From NCBI GenBank assembly GCA_900321655.1, contig ONWU01000015.1:1-64000 (forward strand): DNA of 64,000 nt, in the 5' to 3' direction. A program made the translations under genes and the position numbers. Within the stretch, counting starts at the first letter, position 1. The number at the start of each line of letters is the position of its first letter. The notes under the pieces were generated by a model that was not told the DNA's origin, searched no databases, and worked only from the letters and a program-made list of their open reading frames with translations. Below, in pieces: positions 34,913 to 44,212 of the stretch. Source of the stretch: an uncultured Bacteroidales bacterium (GTDB lineage Bacteria > Bacteroidota > Bacteroidia > Bacteroidales > UBA932).

Positions 34913-35845
34913 TTAGCGCAGTTTAATCTCGTCCCCTTCTGCCAGGAAAGGAGCCTTCTTCCAGCCATTCAGCTTGAGGATGGCCTTCTCCTTCACGGCA
35001 AAACGCTGGCAGATGGCGTGGAAGTCTTCCCCGTCCTGCTCTATAATATACTTATCCAGACCGGGCTGGGTATGGTTTTCCTTGAAAGAAAGGTATACCA
35101 CCGTGCCGGGAAGCAGTTCCTCGTCCTTCCTGAGGTCGTTGAAACGGAGGATCTCCTGGTGGAAAAGGTGATAATACTTGGCAATGGACCGGTACGTTTC
35201 CCCTTCCAGGGAGTACACGAACGGAACTCCATTCTTGGAGAAAAGTTCCCGGGTAAGCGGGAAGTGGAATTCTTCCCGGGCCATCTTGGGAGCCTCGATC
35301 ACAAGAGGCGAAAGCGGAACCTCCTTCTCCTCCACCTTGCTGAGGACATCGTATTTATACAGTTTGTACTCTTCTATGTATTTGATCAGTTTGGCCGGAT
35401 AGCCGGGGTCTGTAGCGTAGCCGGCCTTCTTGAGGCCGTAGGCCCATCCCTTGTAATCTGTTCTTTCCAGGTCGAAGAGGAATTTGTAGCGGTCCCGGTA
35501 ACGGAGAAAATCCGAGTGGTCCTTATAGCTGTCCGCTACAGAAGAATAGACGCGGAAGCACTCATTCGGGGCATCGTCGTCCACCTTCATCGACTTCCCC
35601 TCCCAGCCCTTGTGGCACTTGATGCCAAAGTGGTTGTTGCCTTGGGTGGCCAGCTTGGACATGCCGCTGCCGCTTTCCAGCATTCCCTGCGCCAGGGTGA
35701 TGCTGGCCGGAACGCCGCTTCGGACCATCTCCTTCACGGCCATATCGGCATATTTCTTTACATAGCGCTCCTGGGGCGTATTGTCCTTGGCCGACAGGCC
35801 CAGCAGTCCCAGCAGCAAGACAATGGCTATGAACATTTTCTTCAT
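34913..35845 (-). CDS. Secreted N-acetylglucosaminidase with LysM modules
   Basis: 310 residues. Signal peptide MKKMFIAIVLLLGLLGLSA. A GH73-type (FlgJ-like) catalytic domain covers about 25-160: ASITLAQGMLESGSGMSKLA (candidate catalytic Glu), NNHFGIKCHKGW and YRDRYKFLFDL. Two LysM-like modules follow (YSLEGETYRSIAKYYHL near 213 and IIEQDGEDFHAICQRF near 268). It should hydrolyse peptidoglycan in the periplasm. Together with mltG next door it gives a small cell-wall remodelling cluster upstream of rel. Confidence 0.9.
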   Translation of the reverse strand: MKKMFIAIVLLLGLLGLSAKDNTPQERYVKKYADMAVKEMVRSGVPASITLAQGMLESGSGMSKLATQGNNHFGIKCHKGWEGKSMKVDDDAPNECFRVYSSVADSYKDHSDFLRYRDRYKFLFDLERTDYKGWAYGLKKAGYATDPGYPAKLIKYIEEYKLYKYDVLSKVEEKEVPLSPLVIEAPKMAREEFHFPLTRELFSKNGVPFVYSLEGETYRSIAKYYHLFHQEILRFNDLRKDEELLPGTVVYLSFKENHTQPGLDKYIIEQDGEDFHAICQRFAVKEKAILKLNGWKKAPFLAEGDEIKLR

Positions 35846-35867
35846 AGCGCTAAGTTACGAAAAACTT

Positions 35868-36794
35868 TTAAATATCGAAGGAATCCCCGTCGGAAGTGGC
35901 GTAAGTTTCGGGGAAAAGGGTGCGGCATTCGGCCTGATAGGCAGCTGTTTCCGCACAACGGGAAGAATAATGGCCGATCAGCAGCTTCTGCACCCCGGCT
36001 TCCCGGGCCAGGGCAGCGGCCTGAAGGGTGGTGGAATGGTGCCGGAGGGCACCCTGATCCTGCAGCTCCTGCAGATAGGTGGTCTCGTGATAGAGGACCG
36101 TGGTCCCCTTGAGCCAGAGGGCTTCCTCGGGGAAAGGCGCGGTATCGGAGCAGTAGGCATAGCTCCGGGGCACGAAGGGCTTGTAAGCAGCTTCAGAGGC
36201 GGGAATCACGCTGCCATCGGCCCTCACGACATCCTCTCCGCGCTTGAGGGTGCCGATTTCCGTAAGCGTAAGGCCGTATTTCCCGATGGCTTCCTTGTGC
36301 ACGTTGAAGGCGGGCTCCTTCTCTTCGAAGCGGAAGCCGAAGGTTTCTATTCCGTGGTTCAGGGGAAAGGCCTGCACCCGGATGCTCTTGGTTTCCAGAA
36401 TGGTCTCCGGCTCCTTCATCTTCAGGGGCGTGAAGCGGATTTCGAAGCCCACGCCGTCCCCATAATAGCTGAGGAAGAACTTGAGCATGGGGCCGAAAGC
36501 CGGGGGCGCGAAGATATTCAGCGGCGTCTGGCGTCCTTTCATGCCCAGGGTGCTCAGCAGGCCGAAGAAACCGAATACGTGGTCTCCATGGATGTGGGAG
36601 ATAAAGAGGGAGTCCAGCTTCATCATGGGGATGCGGTGCTCCACCATACTGTACTGGACTCCTTCGCCACAGTCTATAAGGAACAAGCGCCCGTGCACTT
36701 GCAGTGCCTGGGCGCTTTGGTTCCGGCCCCTTACGGGCATGGCCGATGCCGTGCCCAGTAAGGTAACCTTAAAAGTATTGGGAGTATTACTCAC
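35868..36794 (-). CDS. rnz: Ribonuclease Z
   Basis: 308 residues, metallo-beta-lactamase fold. The zinc motif SHIHGDH gives H67, H69, D71 and H72; further ligands lie in LNHGIETFGFRFEEK and the terminal LLIGHYSSRC. The exosite-like insertion sits between PRSYAYCSDTAPF and the preceding helix. It processes tRNA 3' ends, as needed here because the tRNA genes do not encode CCA. The start overlaps the rpsA stop by 8 bases. Confidence 0.95.
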   Translation of the reverse strand: MSNTPNTFKVTLLGTASAMPVRGRNQSAQALQVHGRLFLIDCGEGVQYSMVEHRIPMMKLDSLFISHIHGDHVFGFFGLLSTLGMKGRQTPLNIFAPPAFGPMLKFFLSYYGDGVGFEIRFTPLKMKEPETILETKSIRVQAFPLNHGIETFGFRFEEKEPAFNVHKEAIGKYGLTLTEIGTLKRGEDVVRADGSVIPASEAAYKPFVPRSYAYCSDTAPFPEEALWLKGTTVLYHETTYLQELQDQGALRHHSTTLQAAALAREAGVQKLLIGHYSSRCAETAAYQAECRTLFPETYATSDGDSFDI

Positions 36795-38478
36795 CCTTTT
36801 CCATCTTGTCCTTCAGGGCAGCCAGGGCGGAGATGTCACCGAGGGTGGTCTTCTCCACATTGCTCTGAACCTTCTTGATGGCCTTCTTGGCGGTCTCAGC
36901 CTCGGCGGTCTCGCGGGCTACCTTGGCCTCGGAATAGGTGCGGACGTGGGAAACGCGGATGGTGCGGGTGCTGCGACGGAGGTCGATCACCTTCACGGGG
37001 AGGGTCTCGCCTACGAGGGCATTCTTACCATCTTCCTTCACCAGCTCGCGGTTGAAGGCGCTCACCTCGGTACCGTCGGCAAGGGTGAGGGTGGTGTTCT
37101 TGTCACCGATGTTGGCAACGGTAGCGTCCACCACGGTACCCACAGGGTACTTGGCCTCCAGCTCGTCCCAAGGGTTGGGGGTGAGCTGCTTGTGACCCAG
37201 GGACAGCTTGTGGCTGTTCTCGTCGAAGTCCAGGATGACTACGTCGATGACGTCTCCGCTCTGAACCATCTCGGCGGGGTGCTTGATCTTGTTCCAGGAG
37301 AGGTCGGAGATGTGGATCAGACCCTCTACGCCGTCCTCCAGCTCTGCGAACACACCGAAGTTGGTGATGTTACGGACAGTAGCCTTGTGCTGGGAGCCCA
37401 CGGGATATTTTTCGCGGATGCTCTCCCAAGGGTTGGCGGTGAGCTGCTTGATGCCGAGGGACATCTTGCGGGCCTCGCGGTCCAGGGTGAGGATCACAGC
37501 CTCTACCTCGTCACCCATCTTCAGGAATTCCTGAGCGCTGTGCAGACGGGGGCTCCAGCTCATTTCGCTCACGTGTACCAGGCCTTCCACGCCGGGTTCT
37601 ACCTCTACGAAGGGAGTAAGCTGCTTCAGACCCAGGGCGATGCGCTTCTGCTGCTCGTTGAAGTCCAGAACAACCACGTTGATCTTCTGGTCAAGGGCGA
37701 CAACCTCCTCGGGATGGGAGATGCGGCCCCAGCTGAGGTCCGTGATGTGGATGAGACCGTCCACACCGCCGAGGTCTACGAACACGCCGTAGTTGGTGAT
37801 GTTCTTCACCACGCCCTCGAGTACCTGGCCCTTCTCCAGCTTGGAGATGAGCTCGGAACGCTTCTGCTCCTGCTCGGCCTCCAGGAGAGCCTTGTGGGAA
37901 ACGACCACATTGCGGAATTCCTGGTTGATCTTGACAATCTTGAAGTCCATGGTGGTGTCCACGAACACATCGTAATCCTTGATGGGACGGATGTCGATCT
38001 GGGAGCCGGGGAGGAAAGCCTCGATACCGAACACATCCACGATCATACCGCCCTTGGTGCGGGTCTTCACATAACCCTTCACCACCTCACCGCTCTCGTA
38101 AGCGGCGTTAACCATATCCCAGGATTTGAGCTGGCGTGCTTTCTTGTGGGAAATCACGAGCTGACCCTTGCGGTCCTCGGCGCTTTCCACGAGCACTTCC
38201 ACCTTGTCACCCACCTTGAGGTCCGGGTTGTAACGGAACTCGGGGGCAGAGATAACACCTTCGCTCTTGGCGCCGATGTTCACAACCACCTCACGCTTGT
38301 TGATGGAGGTAACGACACCTTCCACCACCTCGTTTTCGGTGACCTTGGAGAGGGTTTGTTCGTACTTGGCAAGGGTTTCTTCCTTGGAACCCTTGTCCAC
38401 ACCCTCGTTCTCAAAGGCATCCCAGTCAAATTCTTCGGGTGCCACAGAGGCATTGAGTTTCTTAATTTCTTCAGACAT
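36787..38478 (-). CDS. rpsA: 30S ribosomal protein S1
   Basis: 563 residues with six consecutive S1 RNA-binding repeats; each shows a variant of VKNITNYGVFVDLGGVDGLIHITDLSW, for example near residues 205, 290, 375 and 460. The short N-terminus binds the 30S. S1 promotes initiation on structured mRNAs. In Bacteroidota, where Shine-Dalgarno sites are mostly missing, it is likely to matter more. A consensus promoter (38565-38596) and a GC-rich leader of about 80 bases precede it. rnz, the glucosaminidase, mltG and rel follow on the same strand. Confidence 0.97.
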   Translation of the reverse strand: MSEEIKKLNASVAPEEFDWDAFENEGVDKGSKEETLAKYEQTLSKVTENEVVEGVVTSINKREVVVNIGAKSEGVISAPEFRYNPDLKVGDKVEVLVESAEDRKGQLVISHKKARQLKSWDMVNAAYESGEVVKGYVKTRTKGGMIVDVFGIEAFLPGSQIDIRPIKDYDVFVDTTMDFKIVKINQEFRNVVVSHKALLEAEQEQKRSELISKLEKGQVLEGVVKNITNYGVFVDLGGVDGLIHITDLSWGRISHPEEVVALDQKINVVVLDFNEQQKRIALGLKQLTPFVEVEPGVEGLVHVSEMSWSPRLHSAQEFLKMGDEVEAVILTLDREARKMSLGIKQLTANPWESIREKYPVGSQHKATVRNITNFGVFAELEDGVEGLIHISDLSWNKIKHPAEMVQSGDVIDVVILDFDENSHKLSLGHKQLTPNPWDELEAKYPVGTVVDATVANIGDKNTTLTLADGTEVSAFNRELVKEDGKNALVGETLPVKVIDLRRSTRTIRVSHVRTYSEAKVARETAEAETAKKAIKKVQSNVEKTTLGDISALAALKDKMEKGE

Positions 38479-38564
38479 AATTTTGAATTGAAAAAACTAG
38501 TAGTTTAACATTATTTCTTGAGCCTTTGCCGGGACGTGACAAAACGCGCCCGGAAAAAAGCGCG

Positions 38565-38596
38565 CAAATATAGGTATAATTATTTGATTTTCCAAA
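38565..38596 (-). promoter_or_regulatory. Promoter of rpsA
   Basis: Minus strand TTTG (38593-38596), 20 bases, TATATTTG (38565-38572). The leader begins with a GCGCGC / GCGCG pair that could fold into a hairpin, a possible autoregulatory site for S1. Confidence 0.75.
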
Positions 38597-38623
38597 CTTA
38601 GCCGAAGCCTGGTGCCAGGGCAA

Positions 38624-39373
38624 TTACTTCAGTCTCTGCAGGAATGCGGTGAAAAGAGGCAGCCAGGAGGCTTCGTCTTCCTGAACCAGGGTTTCCGGAT
38701 GGAACTGGACAGCCCAGATCTGGCTATTTTCATAGGCCTCCACCAAGCCGTCGTCCGAAAAGCTGGCGGCTTTCAGGCCGGGAGCCAGTGCCTTCACGGC
38801 CTGGTGATGCCGGGAATTCACCCGGAGCGAATCCGTGCCGAAAATAGCGGCGAGGAAACTGCCTTTCTCTACGCTGGTCATGTGCCGGACGCCCCTGTGG
38901 GTATGCGCCTTCTCCACCTGCGTGGGAATATCCTGGTACAGGCTTCCTCCCAGGAGCACATTCAGCAGCTGCTCTCCCCGGCAGATGCCCAGGACGGGCA
39001 TCCCCTGGCGGATGGCTTCCCGGGCCAGAAGGCTGTCGCTATGGTCCCGGACCGGGTCTATCTCCACGGTCTCGTTCCAAACGGATTCCCCGTACCAGGC
39101 AGGATCTATATCGGGTCCTCCGGAGAAGATAACACCATCCAGCCGGGACAGGACCCGGCGGGCTTCCTCCAGGGTGGACACCGTGGGAATAATCACGGGA
39201 ACTCCCCCGGCACGGGAAACGGCCTGGGTATATTGGGAAGACAGCTGGTCTACTCCCTCGGTAGTGCGGGCACAAGATATACCCACCAGCGGGGCCGGCA
39301 TCTTCTCACGGTTGCATGCGCCTGAAGCCAAAAAGGCCAGCAGGACCAAAAGGAAAGCAAAGCTTTTTTTCAT
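38624..39373 (-). CDS. C26-type glutamine-amidotransferase-like hydrolase, lipoprotein
   Basis: 249 residues. The leader ends in the lipobox LASGAC (Cys 20). The rest is a class I glutamine amidotransferase fold of the gamma-glutamyl-GABA hydrolase (PuuD/C26) family: IFSGGPDIDPAWYGE, nucleophile Cys in VLGICRGEQLLNVLLGG, and His-Glu in VQFHPETL. Cytoplasmic relatives hydrolyse gamma-glutamyl amides; a lipid-anchored form would act outside the cytoplasm, perhaps on gamma-glutamyl peptides. It begins 9 bases after corA on the same strand. Confidence 0.88.
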   Translation of the reverse strand: MKKSFAFLLVLLAFLASGACNREKMPAPLVGISCARTTEGVDQLSSQYTQAVSRAGGVPVIIPTVSTLEEARRVLSRLDGVIFSGGPDIDPAWYGESVWNETVEIDPVRDHSDSLLAREAIRQGMPVLGICRGEQLLNVLLGGSLYQDIPTQVEKAHTHRGVRHMTSVEKGSFLAAIFGTDSLRVNSRHHQAVKALAPGLKAASFSDDGLVEAYENSQIWAVQFHPETLVQEDEASWLPLFTAFLQRLK

Positions 39374-39382
39374 ATCCTGAAA

Positions 39383-40348
39383 TTACATCAGTTTCTTGCG
39401 GCGGAACAGGAGCCAGACCACCAGGCAGCTTAGGATCATAATGCCCAGGATGATGACCCAGTTCCAGAAATTGGCGTTGGGGTCATCGGCATTGATCATG
39501 GGCAGGCGCACATTCATCCCGTAGAAGCCGGCGATAAGGGTGGGCGGCATCAGGAACACGCTCACCACGGTGAACACCTTCATAATCTTGTTCTGCTCCA
39601 GGTTGATAAGACCCAGCACCGTATCCTGCAGGTATTCCAGACGCTCGAAGCAGAAATTGGTATGGCTCAGCAGAGACGTGATATCCTGCAGGAGCACGTT
39701 CAGGCGGTTCTCCAGGGTGCGCGGCACCTTGGTGGAACGCATCAGGTTGGAGATGAGACGCTGCTTATCCACCACGTTCTCACGGACAATCATGGTGTTT
39801 TCCTGCATCTGGGAGATGTCTATCAGGAGTTCCTGATCTATGTCTTCCTGGTCGTTGATCTGCTTGGCGTACTGGGAGATTTCCTTGGAGAGGAGCTCGA
39901 TCATATCGGCATCCAGGTCTACACGTTGATCCAGGATGCTGGCGAAGACGCTGAAACCGGAATGGTACTGCCGCGGATTCACCTGCAGACGGCGCTGCAG
40001 TTCCGTGAAGGAGCGCAGCGGCACCTCGCGAAGCGTCGCCAGGGTGTCGTCCACAATGGTGAAGGACACGGCCTGCATCATATACTCTTCCGGACCGGGC
40101 GTCAGGAAGTTCGTATTGGCAAAGATGGCTTCGTCCGTTTCGAAGTAACGGGATGATGACTCAATTTCCTCGGCCTGGGCACGGCTCTGAATTTCGGTAC
40201 CCATAAAGCCCTCCACGGCACGTTTCTCATCCCCCGTGGGCTGCACGAGGTCTATCCATACCGTGTCTTCGAGCTTAAGTTTCAGGAAGTCTTTCTCCGA
40301 CTGGGAGAGGAGAATTTTTCCGTTTTCCTTATAGAAGATACTCAGCAT
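39383..40348 (-). CDS. corA: CorA-family magnesium transporter
   Basis: 321 residues. A large cytoplasmic N-terminal domain ends in a long helix. Two C-terminal membrane helices follow, with the selectivity signature YGMNVRLP after the first (FLMPPTLIAGFYGMN). The basic C-terminus is FRRKKLM. It takes up Mg2+ (or Co2+). The promoter candidate at 40512-40519 implies a leader of about 155 bases, long for this genome. Confidence 0.93.
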   Translation of the reverse strand: MLSIFYKENGKILLSQSEKDFLKLKLEDTVWIDLVQPTGDEKRAVEGFMGTEIQSRAQAEEIESSSRYFETDEAIFANTNFLTPGPEEYMMQAVSFTIVDDTLATLREVPLRSFTELQRRLQVNPRQYHSGFSVFASILDQRVDLDADMIELLSKEISQYAKQINDQEDIDQELLIDISQMQENTMIVRENVVDKQRLISNLMRSTKVPRTLENRLNVLLQDITSLLSHTNFCFERLEYLQDTVLGLINLEQNKIMKVFTVVSVFLMPPTLIAGFYGMNVRLPMINADDPNANFWNWVIILGIMILSCLVVWLLFRRKKLM

Positions 40349-40669
40349 ATCTCTTTCTGTTTTAGCTCCGGGCCAGTCGCACCGGATGGAGTTTTACCTA
40401 TCTCTCGGAGGGCCAACGCACAAAATAAGGTCCACGTTACCCCATCCCGAAACCCCTTCCCTCGGGGAAGGGACTTAAATAACCAGCCGACATTACGGAA
40501 AAGTCAGCCTGCAAAAGTACGCATATTTCCCGAAAGTGCAAGCACTTTTCTGCCTTTTTGTGTTTCAAATTATTATTAACTTTTTTAAATTTTCCTTTTC
40601 TAATTGAGAAAAACGCACTACATTTGCGCCCAGATACAAATAGAGTTTGTTTAAAAACGTTAGTTAATT
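40349..40669. other. Intergenic region with hairpin and two divergent promoters
   Basis: A 321-base gap between corA and the small lipoprotein gene. It holds a strong hairpin (CCCTTCCC / GGGAAGGG around 440-472 of this kilobase), a corA -7 box TACTTTTG on the minus strand (40512-40519, CTTG 19 bases upstream) and an AT-rich tract that serves the plus-strand promoter (40619-40626). No open frame is convincing. The long GC-rich part is transcribed as the corA leader. Confidence 0.6.
40619..40626 (+). promoter_or_regulatory. -7 box of the small lipoprotein gene
   Basis: TACATTTG, exact consensus, with a T-rich -33 region (TTTT at 40596-40599, 19 bases away) and a leader of about 37-40 bases. 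Confidence 0.6.
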
Positions 40670-40936
40670 ATGAAAAAGGTATTCATGTTCGCTGCTGTTG
40701 CAGCTATGATGGTTGCCGCCGTCGCTTGCGGTAACAACAATTCCAAGAAAGAGAAGGCTGAAGAGGCTACCGAAAACTGCTGCGAGGAGACCAAATCCGT
40801 AGAGGAAGCCACCAAGGACCTGGGCAAGGCCGTTGAGAACGCCACCAACGAGGCTGTTGAGAACGCCAAGGAAGCTACCACCGAGGCCATCGACAAGGCT
40901 GCCGAGGCCGCTAAGGAAGCTGTGAAGAACAACTAA
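40670..40936 (+). CDS. Small Glu/Ala/Lys-rich lipoprotein
   Basis: 88 residues. Signal MKKVFMFAAVAAMMVAAVAC with the lipobox AVAC (Cys 20), then GNNNSKKEKAEEATENCCEE, followed by an amphipathic helix with an 11-residue period built on ATKDLGKAVENATNEAVENA. Composition and codon bias (GCT, GTT, AAC, AAG) suggest high expression. Such lipoproteins are common in Bacteroidales; the helix could coat membranes or bind peptidoglycan, but the function is not known. It is a stand-alone gene convergent with queC. Confidence 0.85.
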   Translation: MKKVFMFAAVAAMMVAAVACGNNNSKKEKAEEATENCCEETKSVEEATKDLGKAVENATNEAVENAKEATTEAIDKAAEAAKEAVKNN

Positions 40937-40954
40937 TTATTTCTGAAGACAGAT

Positions 40955-41596
40955 TTAATCTTCATACACCGTAGAATCGAAGCCCGCAAGGGCTTCTTTT
41001 CGTTCTACGCAGGTGCCGCACTTGCCGCAGTGCTTTTCCCCGCCCTTGTAGCAGGAATAAGTGAGGGAATAGTCTACGCCGATGGCTTTGCCCCGCAAGG
41101 CGATATCCCGTTTGGAGATGTTGCAGTAAGGGGAAACCACCTGCACCCCGTTGTAAGTGCCGGCCTTCACGGCGGCGGCAAAAGCGTCGATGAATTCCGG
41201 GCGGCAGTCCGGATAGATGGCGTGGTCTCCGCTGTGATTGGCCAGCATAATGGCATCCAGCTCATAGCTTTCCGCCAGGCCGGCCGCCACGGCCAGCATA
41301 ATGCCATTGCGGAAGGGCACCACGGTGCTTTTCATATTCTCATCGGCATAGGAGCCCTCGGGAATGTCTCCTCCACTGAGGAGAAGATCGCTTTTGAAAT
41401 ACTGGCCGATGAACCCCAGAGGAATCACCAGATGCTTGATCCCCAGCCTCTTGCAGTTTTCCACCGCACAGGCAATCTCTTTGGCATTGTGCTTGGAGCC
41501 GTAGTCGAAGGTGACGGCGAGGGCAATGCTTTCCTTGTATTCGTAGAGCAGCGTGGTACTGTCCAGGCCGCCGGAGTAAATCAAAAGGGCTTTCAT
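40955..41596 (-). CDS. queC: 7-cyano-7-deazaguanine synthase
   Basis: 213 residues. PP-loop ATPase motif SGGLDST at 8-14; zinc cysteines in SCYKGGEKHCGKCGTCVERKEA. It converts 7-carboxy-7-deazaguanine to preQ0 with ammonia and ATP, the step after QueE. queD and queE are 8 kb away in this window. It is the last gene of a chain that begins with the FKBP gene and overlaps the gltD-like gene by 4 bases. Confidence 0.95.
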   Translation of the reverse strand: MKALLIYSGGLDSTTLLYEYKESIALAVTFDYGSKHNAKEIACAVENCKRLGIKHLVIPLGFIGQYFKSDLLLSGGDIPEGSYADENMKSTVVPFRNGIMLAVAAGLAESYELDAIMLANHSGDHAIYPDCRPEFIDAFAAAVKAGTYNGVQVVSPYCNISKRDIALRGKAIGVDYSLTYSCYKGGEKHCGKCGTCVERKEALAGFDSTVYED

Positions 41597-42753
41597 AGAC
41601 TGTTTTTCATAGATTCAAGGGCCGCCTTGGCACTGGCCACGGCTTCCACCACGGTGGCGGGACCGGTGAGGAAATCTCCGGCCATGAATACATTCTTATA
41701 GTTCCGGGCTTCCTCCTGCAGTTTTGCATCCGGTTTTTCGCTGATGGCCAGAAGAAGCGTGTCGCACTCTACAAAATGATCCGTTCCATCAATGATGCGG
41801 GTTACCACGCGGCCGCCATCCTCCGGCACCACGTTCTCGCAGTCCCGGAACACCACGCCGCCCTCCTTCACCTCCACCGGCGCCTGGAAGACCTTGAACT
41901 GGACGCCATCGGCCTTGGCCTCCTCCACTTCCAGCGGATTAGCCGGCATGTTTTCAAAGGTCTTGCGGTAATACACCCAGGTTTCGGCCCCTTCCCTTAC
42001 GGCCGTCCGGCAGGCATCCATAGCCACATTGCCGCCGCCAATCACAATCACTTTTTTGCCCAGCTTACAGGCCGAAGGATCCTTCAGGAAAGGCAGCGCC
42101 TGTACGGCACGTTCTTCTCCGGGGATGCCCAGCGTGGCGGGCTCTTCGGCACCGACAGCCACCAATACAGCATCGTAGGAGGCCGATAATTCCATCAGAC
42201 TCAGATCCTTTCCCAGTTCTGCGCCGCCGTGGAATTCCACGCCGGCTTCGGAGAGCATCCTTTCAAAAGCATCGCAGTATTTCTTGTCCAGGCGGAAGGC
42301 GGGGATGCCGTAGCGGAGCACGCCGCCCATCCGGGGATTGGCATCGTAAAGGGTCACCTGCGCCCCGGCCTCATACAGCCAGACGGTGGCCGAAAGGCCG
42401 GCCGGGCCGGCACCCACCACAGCTATGTGGCGGCCGGCGAAATCCTCGCTCCGGCGCTGCAGGCGGGCGGTCTCCAGGTATCGGCCCGAAATTTCCTGCT
42501 CTATCTCGTACCAGCGGATGGGCATCTGCTTCACATTGAGCACGCAGTGGCCGAAGCAGAATTTCTTCCAGTCGCACACCTGGGAGGTGACGGCTGTCAT
42601 CGGGTTGTTGCGGAAAAGCAGTTCTCCCGCCTCGTCCAGGCGGCCCTGACGGTACAGGGACACACACTCCGGGACGGGCGTATGCACCGGGCAGCCGTCC
42701 AGGGAGCATTTGGGCTTTTTACAAAGTAGGCAACGGGAAGCTTCAGGGTTCAT
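41593..42753 (-). CDS. GltD-like NADPH-dependent flavin oxidoreductase
   Basis: 386 residues. The N-terminal segment has the Cys pattern CLLCKKPKCSLDGCP and CDWKKFCFGHCV of the iron-sulfur domain in glutamate synthase small subunit / dihydropyrimidine dehydrogenase relatives. FAD binding is by VVGAGPAGLSATVWL, NADPH binding by VIGGGNVAMDACRTA, and a final FAD block is VFMAGDFLTGPATVVEAVASA. It is shorter than GltD (~450), and no gltB large subunit is near. It could transfer electrons to another partner. It overlaps both neighbours by 4 bases. Confidence 0.85.
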   Translation of the reverse strand: MNPEASRCLLCKKPKCSLDGCPVHTPVPECVSLYRQGRLDEAGELLFRNNPMTAVTSQVCDWKKFCFGHCVLNVKQMPIRWYEIEQEISGRYLETARLQRRSEDFAGRHIAVVGAGPAGLSATVWLYEAGAQVTLYDANPRMGGVLRYGIPAFRLDKKYCDAFERMLSEAGVEFHGGAELGKDLSLMELSASYDAVLVAVGAEEPATLGIPGEERAVQALPFLKDPSACKLGKKVIVIGGGNVAMDACRTAVREGAETWVYYRKTFENMPANPLEVEEAKADGVQFKVFQAPVEVKEGGVVFRDCENVVPEDGGRVVTRIIDGTDHFVECDTLLLAISEKPDAKLQEEARNYKNVFMAGDFLTGPATVVEAVASAKAALESMKNSL

Positions 42754-43376
42754 GGTTTAAAGATCTGTCTGTTGGTGATGGAGCGGCCGAGGGTTAGGGA
42801 ATCGGCGTATTCGAGGTCGTCTCCGAAGCCCAGTCCCCGGGCCAGGGAGGTGACCTTCACTCCATAGTTTTCTACTTGCCGATAGATATAGAAGGCAGTG
42901 GTTTCACCTTCCACGTCTCCGCTCAGGGCCAGGACAAGTTCTGCCGAAGCGGGATTCTCGATGGCCTGGATACGCTGTGTCAGTTCCTTGATGGTAAGGT
43001 CTGACGGGCCCACACCGGCGATGGGCGAAATGATGCCGCCCAGCACATGGTATACACCGTGGTACTGGCCGGTGGCCTCGATACTCATGACATCCTGCAC
43101 GCTGGCAACGACACAGATGAGATTCTGGTCCCGGGTGTGGTCTGCGCAGATGGAACAGATTTCCTCGTCCGAAATCATCCGGCAGCGGCGGCAGTAGCAC
43201 ACGTTGTCCCGCAGGTTGTCGATGGCCGATGTAAAATGATGGACATTCTCCGAGGGCTGCCTGAGAAGGTGCAGGGCCAGCCGCAGCGCACTTCTCCGAC
43301 CCACGCCGGGAAGCGAGCTGATGGCCTCCACCGCTTCGGAAAGGAGGGCCGACGGATAAGTCTCCCTATAGGGCAT
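42750..43376 (-). CDS. recR: Recombination protein RecR
   Basis: 208 residues. Helix-hairpin-helix (ISSLPGVGRRSALRLALHL), the four-cysteine zinc finger (CYCRRCRMISDEEICSIC) and a Toprim domain (LICVVASVQDVMSIEATGQYHGVYHVLGG). RecR loads RecA at gaps with RecO/RecF. It overlaps badF by 11 bases and the gltD-like gene by 4. Confidence 0.96.
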   Translation of the reverse strand: MPYRETYPSALLSEAVEAISSLPGVGRRSALRLALHLLRQPSENVHHFTSAIDNLRDNVCYCRRCRMISDEEICSICADHTRDQNLICVVASVQDVMSIEATGQYHGVYHVLGGIISPIAGVGPSDLTIKELTQRIQAIENPASAELVLALSGDVEGETTAFYIYRQVENYGVKVTSLARGLGFGDDLEYADSLTLGRSITNRQIFKP

Positions 43377-44181
43377 GGTATTCTACAAGGCCTTCCAGGG
43401 GAGATTCCAGGAAACGGGAGAATTTGACGCTGTATGCGTGTCCCAGACGGGTGATGATATCCTTGCAGGAATAGCCGAAACCGCCCACTACGCCGATGGG
43501 AAGGCTGTGGTCGTACTTGCGGAGGGTTCTCTCGAACAGGCCGCGGAAGTTGGAATCTACCAGGCGACGCACATACTCGCTGTCCTTGTAATGGGACAGG
43601 ATGTACGGGGCGAAACCACCCAGGAAACGGGCCGGAGCCGGACCGCCGTACACATTCTTCACTATGCTCACATAGTCCAGCTGGTACTTGGCGGCGAACT
43701 CCTTGCGGAGGTCTTCCGGCATATATTCCTTGAGGTAGTCTGCGATAAAGTTTTTGCCCAGGACGGCGCCGGAACCTTCATCTCCCAGGATGAAGCCGCC
43801 GCACTCCACCTTCCACAAAATCTTCTCTCCGTCGTACTCGCAGGTATTGGCTCCGGTTCCCAGAATGGCTGCCACGCCACTCTTGCGGCCGCACACGGCA
43901 CGGGCTGCACCCAGCATATCGGACGCATATTCTATCCGGGCACCCGGGAACCATTCTCCCAGGTTGACGGGGCATTCCCCTACCAGACCGGCAGCATAGA
44001 AATGGACATCTTCCACACCGGGGCCGATTTCCTCTACAGCGTGGTTCAGAATGGATTTCAGCATGGCCTCTTCCGTCTGGAGGACATTGAAACCGGGGGT
44101 GCGGACCGTGCGGGTTTCTTTTCCCTCTACCACGCACCAGTCGGTCTTGGTGGCTCCGCAGTCTACAATCAGTTGTTTCAT
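43366..44181 (-). CDS. BadF/BadG-type ATPase, probable N-acetylglucosamine kinase-like
   Basis: 271 residues from ATG at 44179-44181 (MKQLIVDCGATKTDW). ASKHA fold: phosphate-1 DCGATKTDW, phosphate-2 AAILGTGANTCEYDG, and the conserved GGFILGDEGSGAVLGK. The family includes sugar (N-acetylglucosamine) kinases and activase ATPases; the length and lack of an iron-sulfur activase motif favour a sugar or amino-sugar kinase. The gene overlaps recR by 11 bases. Confidence 0.85.
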   Translation of the reverse strand: MKQLIVDCGATKTDWCVVEGKETRTVRTPGFNVLQTEEAMLKSILNHAVEEIGPGVEDVHFYAAGLVGECPVNLGEWFPGARIEYASDMLGAARAVCGRKSGVAAILGTGANTCEYDGEKILWKVECGGFILGDEGSGAVLGKNFIADYLKEYMPEDLRKEFAAKYQLDYVSIVKNVYGGPAPARFLGGFAPYILSHYKDSEYVRRLVDSNFRGLFERTLRKYDHSLPIGVVGGFGYSCKDIITRLGHAYSVKFSRFLESPLEGLVEYHAL

Positions 44182-44212
44182 GGTTGGTTTGTTGGCTAGT
44201 TCGTTGGATGAT

